Shown here piece after piece: positions 58,089-64,000 of a stretch of 64,000 bases of DNA. Location of the stretch: assembly GCF_003762835.1 (NCBI RefSeq), contig NZ_RJWA01000001.1:682001-746000 (forward strand), read 5' to 3'. Source of the stretch: Micromonospora sp. HM5-17. GTDB lineage: Bacteria > Actinomycetota > Actinomycetes > Mycobacteriales > Micromonosporaceae. Positions within the stretch are counted from its first letter, which is position 1, and the number at the start of each line of letters is the position of its first letter. The position numbers and the translations under genes were made by a program. The notes under the pieces are model-generated. The model was given only the letters and a program-made list of their open reading frames with translations. It made no database searches and was not told the origin of the DNA.

Positions 58089-59752
58089 GGAACGTTCGCC
58101 TTCACTGTGGACGTCGCGGACTCGGCGGGTGCCTCCGCCGTCCCGCGCGGTGCCAGCAACCTCTGGTAGATCTCGTCGAGCCGTTCGGCCTGCGCCTCCC
58201 AGGTCCAGCCGGGCAGCGGTGAGTCCGGCCCGTCGTACGCCGCCCGGTAGCGCGCCGGGTCGGCGAGGACCGTCCGCACCGCGCGGACGAAGTCGGCCAC
58301 GTCCCTGGCCCGGAACACCTCGCCCTGGCCGGTGGCCCGGACCGTCTCCGCCATCGTCCGCACGTCGCTGACCACGATCGGCAGCCGCGCGTGCGCGTAC
58401 TCGAAGAACTTGGTGATCAGGGCGATCTCGTGGTTGGGCCAGTGGTGGAGCGGGATGACCCCGACGTCCGCGCCGGAGAGGAACTCCACCACCTGCCACG
58501 GCGACACGTACCGGAGCGCGTGCACCCGTTCCGCCACCCCGAGCCGGGCGGCGTCGGCGCCGAGCTGGCGGACGTACGGCGCCTGCGGGTCGGCCACCAC
58601 CAGGGCCAGGTGCACCCCGGGGAGCCGCGGCAGCGCCGCGACCACGGTGTCCAGGCCCCGCTGGACCGCCGCCGAGCCGGCGTAGACCAGCAGCGGCGTC
58701 TTCGAGTCGACGCCGCAGAGCGTGCGCAGCGCCGGCGGCCGGGACGCGGCACCGCTGCCGTGGCCTGGAGCCGGCTCCGCTCGGGCGGCGTCGCCGTCGG
58801 CCGCGATGCCGTCGTCGACCGGGGCGACGACCGGGGCGTTGAGCACGACGGTGGGGCGGGCGGCCAACCCGTACTCCCGGTGCAGCAGCTCGGCGAGGGC
58901 GTCGGAGACGGTGACCACCGCGTCGGCGTACGGCGCGTACTCGCGCTCGTAGCCGAGGTGGGCCGGCAGCCAACGGGCGTTGTCCCGGCGGGGCCGGGCC
59001 CCGGGCAGGAACTCGTGCGCGTCCCAGAGCAGGCGTACCGGACGGCCGGCGGCCCGGGCGCGCTGCCGGGCCCGGGCGCCGACCCCGAGCATCCGGAAGT
59101 CGTGGGCGTGGATGAGGTCCGGCGCCAGCTCGTCGATCACCGGGCCGAAGGCCCGTTCGTAGTTCCACAGCCCCGGTTCCAGCCACCGCCAGGCCTGGTC
59201 GCCCTTGACGGCCCGCCAGAACCACACCTGGGCGTGCTCCACGGGGCGACGGGCCAGCCGCGCGGCCCGCAGCGGCAGACCGCCACGAGCGAGCAACCAC
59301 TGCCGTAGTCTGCCACCGCCCGGGGCGCGGGCACCCGCCCCGACTCGCCCGCCGATCCGGGCTTCCGCGTCGCCCGCGCCGGGTCCGGCATCCGGGCCTT
59401 TCGCGCCGGCTCCGGCATCCGGGCCTCCCGCGCCGGGTCCGACGGTCGGGTCTTTCACGCCGGCCGGGTCGGAGGCCCGTCGAGGGGCCACTGCGCCGGA
59501 GACGGCCCCGGCGGCATCGGGGCGTGGCCGGCCCTCCGGCAGCGGGAGCAGCCGGACCAGCGCGGGGCCGAGCCGCCACCGCTGCTCCTCGCCGGTTGGC
59601 GAGCAACCCAGCAGCGTCACGTCCCAGCCGGCCTCGGCCATCGAGCGGGCGCTCTTCTGAACCCGGGAGTCTCCCTCGACGCCGTTGTCGACGAGCATGA
59701 CGACGCGGCCACGGGCAGCGCGGCTCGCCGCCGTACCGTCATTGCGACCCAT
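58085..59752 (-). CDS. Family 4-like glycosyltransferase with low-complexity insert
   Basis: A 555-residue GT-B enzyme. The N-terminal Rossmann domain starts RVVMLVDNGVEGDSRVQKSARSMAEAGWDVTLLG and continues with DLIHAHDFRMLGVGA and LLWDAHEF; the C-terminal donor domain contains LLVYAGSAAVQRGLDTV, FLSGADVGVIPL and TKFFEYAHARLPIVVSDV. Residues 76-148 are an insert of Gly/Ala/Pro/Asp repeats made by 27-base DNA repeats, splitting the first domain in a loop. It belongs to a two-gene unit with the GT2 gene; the sugar and acceptor are unknown. Confidence 0.85.
   Translation of the reverse strand: MGRNDGTAASRAARGRVVMLVDNGVEGDSRVQKSARSMAEAGWDVTLLGCSPTGEEQRWRLGPALVRLLPLPEGRPRPDAAGAVSGAVAPRRASDPAGVKDPTVGPGAGGPDAGAGAKGPDAGPGAGDAEARIGGRVGAGARAPGGGRLRQWLLARGGLPLRAARLARRPVEHAQVWFWRAVKGDQAWRWLEPGLWNYERAFGPVIDELAPDLIHAHDFRMLGVGARARQRARAAGRPVRLLWDAHEFLPGARPRRDNARWLPAHLGYEREYAPYADAVVTVSDALAELLHREYGLAARPTVVLNAPVVAPVDDGIAADGDAARAEPAPGHGSGAASRPPALRTLCGVDSKTPLLVYAGSAAVQRGLDTVVAALPRLPGVHLALVVADPQAPYVRQLGADAARLGVAERVHALRYVSPWQVVEFLSGADVGVIPLHHWPNHEIALITKFFEYAHARLPIVVSDVRTMAETVRATGQGEVFRARDVADFVRAVRTVLADPARYRAAYDGPDSPLPGWTWEAQAERLDEIYQRLLAPRGTAEAPAESATSTVKANVP
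59375..59455. repeat. 27-bp tandem repeat inside the GT4 gene
   Basis: Three units beginning CGCGCCGGGTCCGGCATCCG start at 59375, 59402 and 59429; each codes for nine residues (GPDAGPGAG, GPDAGAGAK and a diverged DPTVGPGAG). The period of 27 keeps the frame. Confidence 0.85.
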
Positions 59753-60146
59753 GACTCTCCGATTCTCCGGCACCCGACCGAAATCATCGGCGAGTGTACG
59801 GCACCCTATTGCCGAGCCGGCCGGACGTGGATCGGCGTCCGTGGCCGCTTCCGAGGCCTCGATCTGACGTATCCGCCGCCGTCCCGCACATCGCTGATAT
59901 ACGTATAGTCCCTGGTCTGCCCAGCTCAGCGCCGGTTCGTATACCCGTACGACACCTGCCGGACGAATTCTGCTTCCGGGATGTACGCCTATTCGCCATT
60001 CGGCGTCAACCTTCACGTCGCGGCCGGCCAATAGTGTTCGGCGCCTGACGCACGCCCCTCGCCATGCGATCGGCCCACGCCCGACGGATACCCGGGCGTG
60101 ATGGCGAACCGTGCCCTCGAATTCATGTCGGAGTTGGCAGGTCTTC
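59753..60146. other. Divergent intergenic region between glycosyltransferase operons
   Basis: No gene is seen. The stretch 59890-60150 is AT-richer than the surroundings and holds the perfect palindrome TATACGTATA (59898-59907) and CGTATACCCGTACG near 59938. Promoters for the left and the right glycosyltransferase units must lie here. Confidence 0.5.
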
Positions 60147-61172
60147 ATGTCCGCGACACCCAATGTCAGTGTCGTGATCCCCACCCGGGGTCGCCCCGAG
60201 CTGGTGACTCGCGCGGTCCGGAGCGTCCTGGCGCAGACCGTCGACGACCTCGAGGTCATCGTCGTGATTGACGGACCTGACGACCTGACCCGGAGCGCGC
60301 TCACCGCGGTGGGCGACCCCCGGCTGCGGGTGATCGCCCTACCCGAGTCGGGTGGTGCCCCGAACGCCCGCAATGTCGGCGTCCGGGAGGCGCGGGCGCC
60401 CTGGACGGCGCTGCTCGACGATGACGACGAGTGGCTTCCCGACAAGCTCGCCGTCCAGCTCAAACTCGCCAAGGGCGCGCGGGTGCCGATGCCGATCGTT
60501 GCCAGCCGGCTGGTCAACCGTACGCCGCGCGCCGATTTCGTCATCCCCCGACGGCTGCCGGCCCCCGGCGAGCCGTTGAGCGAGTACCTCACCGTCCGGC
60601 GTGGCCTGTTTCACGGCGACGGCTTCATCCAGACCTCGACGATTCTCGCCCCGACCGAACTGCTCCGCCGGGTGCCGTTCACCGTGGGCCTGCGCCGCCT
60701 CCAGGAACTCGACTGGACGCTGCGGGCACTGCACCACGAGGACGTCGGCCTGGTCATCGCTCCCGAGCCGCTCGTGGTCTGGTACCAGGACGAGGACCGG
60801 CCGCGGATCAGCGACGGACTCGCCTGGGAACACCAGCTGGAGTGGCTGCGGCGGAGCCGTCCGCTCCTGACGCCCCGGGCGTACGCCGCGCTCACCATGA
60901 GCGTGCTCGCCTCCATGGCGGCACCGACCCGCAGCCTGACGGCGTTCCGCACCCTGCTCCGCGAGGCCCGCCGGCACGGCCGTCCCGGGCCGATCGACTA
61001 CCTGACCTTCCTCCAGATCTGGCTGATCCCGCCACAGCTTCGCCGCACCCTGCGCGACCGGGTGCTCCGGCGCCGCCGGGGCGCCGCGGAATCCGCCGTC
61101 CGGCGGGGTGTCGAGGCGTCCGCTGTCCCGGCCACCGGTGCCGCCACGGCCGACCATGACGCGCGACGGTAG
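60147..61172 (+). CDS. Family 2 glycosyltransferase
   Basis: A 341-residue GT-A enzyme: VSVVIPTRGRPELVTRAVRSVLAQTVDDLEVIVVIDG at the N-terminus, ESGGAPNARNVGVREARAPWTALLDDDDEWLP with the DXD-type acidic cluster, and LRRLQELDWTLRALH in the acceptor region. The last 90 residues are helical and Arg-rich. ATG 60147 was chosen because the domain begins directly after it. It overlaps the next gene by 17 bases. Confidence 0.85.
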   Translation: MSATPNVSVVIPTRGRPELVTRAVRSVLAQTVDDLEVIVVIDGPDDLTRSALTAVGDPRLRVIALPESGGAPNARNVGVREARAPWTALLDDDDEWLPDKLAVQLKLAKGARVPMPIVASRLVNRTPRADFVIPRRLPAPGEPLSEYLTVRRGLFHGDGFIQTSTILAPTELLRRVPFTVGLRRLQELDWTLRALHHEDVGLVIAPEPLVVWYQDEDRPRISDGLAWEHQLEWLRRSRPLLTPRAYAALTMSVLASMAAPTRSLTAFRTLLREARRHGRPGPIDYLTFLQIWLIPPQLRRTLRDRVLRRRRGAAESAVRRGVEASAVPATGAATADHDARR

Positions 61173-62283
61173 GACGGTGGTGATCTGGCGCAGCCACCTG
61201 CTCGCCGGATCCGAGACCTTCGTCCGGAACCACGGAGCCGCGCTGGCCCGGTGGCGACCGGTCTACCTGGGTGCGGTCAAGGTCAACTCCGCCATCGCCG
61301 CCGACGGCGACGTCATCGTCTATCCGGGGAGCCTCCGGGGCCGGGCCGATTTTCTCCGGCTTCGGGTGACCGGCTCCTCACCGCGGCTGCGGGCCCGGCT
61401 GGCCGAGCTGCGACCGGCGGTGGTGCACGCCCACTTCGGCAACGACGGCTGGCTGGTCAGCCACGCGGCGGCCCGGCTCGGCGTACCGCTGGTCGTCACC
61501 CTGCACGGGTACGACGTGACCCGGCTGCCCGGCGTACCCGGCTGGCGGGGCGCCCGCTACCGGCGCAACCTACGCCAGGTCTTCGACCGGGCCAGCGTCG
61601 TCCTCGCGGTCTCCGAGTTCATCCGAGACCGGGCGGTGGCGCTGGGCGCGGATCCGGCCAAGGTCCGGGTCCACTACACGGGTGTTCCGGTCCCGCCGCT
61701 GCCGGACGCCACACCGAAACGCTGGGACCTGCTCTTCGTCGGCCGATTCGTCGAGAAGAAGGGAGTCGACGACCTCGTCGAGGCCGTCGGCCGGCTCGAC
61801 GGGCTCCGACCCCGGGTCCTCTTCGTCGGCGACGGGCCGCTGTGGGAACCGGTCCGGCGGCGGGCCGCCGCGCTCGGGCTGGACGCCACCTTCCTCGGCG
61901 CCCAGGAGCCGGCGGCGGTCCGCCGGTACATGACCGAGGCGAAGGTCTTCGTCTCGCCCTCCAAGACCGCCGCGAACGGGGAATCGGAAGGGCTGCCGAC
62001 GACGATCCTGGAGGCGGCGACCGTCGGCGTGCCGACGGTGTCGACGTACCACAGCGGGATCCCGGAGGCGGTGCGGCACGGCGAGACAGGGCTGCTCGGC
62101 GCCGAGGGGGACCGCGCGGCGCTAGCCGCGAACCTCCGGCGGCTGCTCACCGACGACGACCTGCGCGTCCGCCTCGGTGACCGGGCGCGACGGCACGTGG
62201 CGGCCCACTTCGACCTGGCCACCCAGTCCCGCCGCCTCGAGGAGCTGTACGACAGGCTGCGGGTCGGCACCGTACCGGGCTGA
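61156..62283 (+). CDS. Family 4 glycosyltransferase
   Basis: A 375-residue GT-B enzyme resembling colanic-acid or exopolysaccharide transferases: VVIWRSHLLAGSETFVRNHGAAL at the start, VVHAHFGNDGWLV, VTLHGYDVTRLPG, and the donor site with LLFVGRFVEKKGVDDLVEAVGRL, FLGAQEPAAVRRYM, SPSKTAANGESEGLPTTILEA and GVPTVSTYHSGIPEAV. The EX7E motif lies in ESEGLPTTILE. It is translated together with the GT2 gene in front. Confidence 0.88.
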   Translation: MTRDGRTVVIWRSHLLAGSETFVRNHGAALARWRPVYLGAVKVNSAIAADGDVIVYPGSLRGRADFLRLRVTGSSPRLRARLAELRPAVVHAHFGNDGWLVSHAAARLGVPLVVTLHGYDVTRLPGVPGWRGARYRRNLRQVFDRASVVLAVSEFIRDRAVALGADPAKVRVHYTGVPVPPLPDATPKRWDLLFVGRFVEKKGVDDLVEAVGRLDGLRPRVLFVGDGPLWEPVRRRAAALGLDATFLGAQEPAAVRRYMTEAKVFVSPSKTAANGESEGLPTTILEAATVGVPTVSTYHSGIPEAVRHGETGLLGAEGDRAALAANLRRLLTDDDLRVRLGDRARRHVAAHFDLATQSRRLEELYDRLRVGTVPG

Positions 62284-62392
62284 GCTGCCGATAATCAGCT
62301 GTCATCCGCCCTTCGGCCCGGGCTAGGGTCCCAGAGGTTCGCCGTCGGCCGGATGCCGGACGGCGCCACGGGAACGAAAGCAGGGGACGACA

Positions 62393-63136
62393 GTGATCAG
62401 GACGTACACCGCGGTCGAGCGGCCCGACCTCTGGGCTCGGAAGATCGACTCCAAGCTGGTGTGGCCGGAGTACAACATGCACGGCGACGTGGCTGGCCGG
62501 TACTGGAACCTGCTCGACGTGGAACTCGCCGACTTCCAGTTCGTCCTCTACGACGACGAGACCGACGAGGTGGTGGCCGAGGGCCACACCGGCCCGTTCG
62601 GCTGGGACGGCGTGGACGCCCACCTGCCGGACGGCTTCGACCCGGCGCTCGAACTGATCTTCGAGCAGCGCCGGTCGGGTGCGCCGGTCAACACGCTCTG
62701 CGCGCTGGCGGCCGAGATCCCGCGCGCCAACCGCAGCCGGGGGCTGGCCACCGAGATTCTGCGCGCGATGCGGAGCATCGCCGACCGGCACGGGTTCACC
62801 CACCTGGTCGCGCCGGTCCGGCCCTCCTGGAAGGAGCGCTACCCGCTCACCCCGATCGAGCGGTACGTCCAGTGGCGGCGCCCCGACGGCCTGCTGTTCG
62901 ACCCGTGGATGCGGGTGCACGAGCGGCTCGGCGCCCGGGTCGCGGGACCGCTGCCGCGCTCGTTCCGGATCACCGCCCCGGTCGCCGACTGGGAGTCGTG
63001 GACCGGTCTGGTCTTCCCCGAGTCCGGGGAGTACGTCTTCCCCGAGGGCCTCGCCCCGGTGCACATCGACCGGGAGGCCGACCTGGGGTCGTACTGGGAA
63101 CCGAACGTCTGGATGGTCCACCCGCCGTTGCGGTAG
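62393..63136 (+). CDS. GNAT-like N-acetyltransferase family protein
   Basis: A 247-residue protein with the acyl-CoA-binding region of GNAT enzymes: LAAEIPRANRSRGLATEILRAMRSIADRHGFTHLVAPV, where RSRGLA fits the R/QXXGXG/A loop, and then WMRVHERLGARV. The last 80 residues (ADWESWTGLVFPESGEYVFPEGL) are a less known extension. The substrate is unknown. The GTG start has CAGGGGA upstream. Confidence 0.75.
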   Translation: MIRTYTAVERPDLWARKIDSKLVWPEYNMHGDVAGRYWNLLDVELADFQFVLYDDETDEVVAEGHTGPFGWDGVDAHLPDGFDPALELIFEQRRSGAPVNTLCALAAEIPRANRSRGLATEILRAMRSIADRHGFTHLVAPVRPSWKERYPLTPIERYVQWRRPDGLLFDPWMRVHERLGARVAGPLPRSFRITAPVADWESWTGLVFPESGEYVFPEGLAPVHIDREADLGSYWEPNVWMVHPPLR

Positions 63137-63261
63137 CCCTCCGTACTCCGGTGGCGACCCCGCCATCCACTGGCGACTCCCTGGTGACCGCCAGCCCTGC
63201 CCGCGATGCCGTCGTCGCTCCGACATCGACAAGCCGAGGCCGCAACCGGGAGGATCGATTT

Positions 63262-63492
63262 ATGTTCTGGGCTCCCGCCACGGTGATCAATTTGTTGGTG
63301 TATGGTCTCGTCTTCGCTGGTCTGGGCGGTTACGCGCTGATCCGCGCCGTGCCGGCATACCTCGAGAGCCAGGACGGCGCGATCCTCTTTGTGATCATCG
63401 TGGGGGTCGCGTTCCTCGCGATCGCCGTGGCCGCGTTCTGGCGGGCCGGGCGGGCGCGCAGGGCGGGGGCAGGCTGGTTCGACGAGGCCTGA
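63262..63492 (+). CDS. Small two-helix membrane protein
   Basis: A 76-residue protein with two hydrophobic helices (about 8-30 and 40-60) and a basic C-terminus (RAGRARRAGAGWFDEA). GGGAGG stands before the ATG. No family was recognised. It faces the RarD-like gene tail to tail. Confidence 0.75.
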   Translation: MFWAPATVINLLVYGLVFAGLGGYALIRAVPAYLESQDGAILFVIIVGVAFLAIAVAAFWRAGRARRAGAGWFDEA

Positions 63493-63521
63493 TGAGCGCG
63501 GGCGGCCGGCCCGTCTGGTTG

Positions 63522-64000
63522 TCAGCGGACGGTGGCGGCCGGCGTCGGTTCGGTGGCGGTGCCCAGCGCTGCGGCCCGGGTACGCCGGACCTGTCGGATC
63601 CCGTCCGCGGAGAAGACGATCAGCGCGAGCCAGACCAGGGTGAACCCGACGAGCCGGGCCGGCGGCATCGGCTCGTGGAAGATCAGAACGCCGACGCCGA
63701 GTTGGAGGATCGGGGCGAGGTACTGCAGCATCCCCAACGCGGTCAGGCTGAGCCGGTTCGCCGCACCGGCGAAGAGCATCAGGGGGGTGGCGGTCGCCGC
63801 ACCGGCCAGGATCAGCAGCACGGTGTGCCAGGCCGAGACGTGGCCGAAGGTCGAGTCGCCGCGTGCGGTGAGCCAGGCCAGGTAGCCGAGCGCCGGCAGC
63901 GCCAGCGCCGCCGACTCGACGAACATCCCCTCGGCGGCGGGCAACCCGAGCTGCTTCTTGACCAGGCTGTACCCACCGAAGCTCAGTGCCAGGGTGAGCG
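63522..64000 (-). CDS. RarD-like EamA-family permease, 5' end beyond window
   Basis: The last 159 residues of a drug/metabolite-type permease. Visible are SFGGYSLVKKQLGLPAAEGMFVES, FGHVSAWHTVLLILAGAATATPLMLFAGAANRLSLTALGMLQYLAPILQLGVGV and EPMPPARLVGFTLVWLALIVFS, which are characteristic of RarD. About five helices are present here; the N-terminal half lies to the right. Substrates of RarD are not established. Confidence 0.88.
   Translation of the reverse strand, partial: LTLALSFGGYSLVKKQLGLPAAEGMFVESAALALPALGYLAWLTARGDSTFGHVSAWHTVLLILAGAATATPLMLFAGAANRLSLTALGMLQYLAPILQLGVGVLIFHEPMPPARLVGFTLVWLALIVFSADGIRQVRRTRAAALGTATEPTPAATVR

Noticed and set aside
56490-59606. A giant 1038-residue glycosyltransferase fusion
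   Set aside because: The frame extends upstream through the GT4 gene only by lack of stops; the GT2 enzyme has its own GTG start overlapping the GT4 stop.

Overview
The window is a very GC-rich (about 72%) actinobacterial chromosome segment with mostly GTG/ATG starts, ATGA/GTGA gene overlaps and many promoters that sit directly on the start codon. The menaquinone genes are of the futalosine type (mqnA, mqnC, an mqnE-like gene). The respiratory chain is a 14-gene nuo operon with a geranylgeranyl-reductase-family gene (menJ-like) in front and a polyprenyl diphosphate synthase behind. A TAAGGAAGGGCCCCTT-type intergenic repeat lies at about 50.3 kb. Together these suggest Micromonosporaceae (Micromonospora or a close relative); this is an inference from gene content and style. 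No rRNA, tRNA, insertion sequence, integrase, prophage or CRISPR array was seen.

Layout. 1-10.9 kb: an Ala/Pro/Asp-rich gene cut by the window edge, a secreted NlpC/P60 cell-wall hydrolase, an MqnE-like gene that has lost its iron-sulfur cysteines, a DUF4229 membrane protein, a Tat-exported C39-like peptidase, a secreted M14 carboxypeptidase, an HTH/DUF397 regulatory pair, a VOC protein and a membrane protein. 11-14.2 kb: cobalamin riboswitch and btuFCD-type B12 importer. 14.3-17 kb: four-gene ABC-2 exporter operon with its own winged-helix regulator. 17.2-22.5 kb: HelR-type helicase, mqnA, two serine hydrolases. 22.9-26.8 kb: paaABCDE, the phenylacetyl-CoA epoxidase. 26.8-31.4 kb: secreted PLD-like protein, mqnC, menG and a Pro/His-repeat protein. 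31.5-50.3 kb: menJ-like reductase, nuoA-N and polyprenyl diphosphate synthase. 50.3-56.3 kb: MFS transporter with divergent IclR regulator, PhoX phosphatase with a PHO box, ECF sigma factor with zinc anti-sigma factor. 56.5-64 kb: four glycosyltransferases, a GNAT-like protein, a small membrane protein and a partial RarD-like permease.

How it works together. The dominant theme is the menaquinone respiratory chain: head-group synthesis (mqnA, mqnC, menG), side-chain synthesis (polyprenyl diphosphate synthase), side-chain saturation (menJ) and the enzyme that reduces menaquinone (NDH-1). In front of menJ I see a near-consensus Rex (NADH/NAD+ sensor) operator and a good match to an IdeR/DmdR iron box. 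Other regulatory calls that fit the downstream genes are a B12 riboswitch before btuF, a three-unit PHO box before phoX and a Crp-type site plus palindromes before paaA. The most unusual protein is the MqnE paralogue without its radical-SAM motif. Most starts were set from ribosome binding sites, leaderless promoters or overlaps; function calls rest on motifs and family resemblance read by eye, without database searches.
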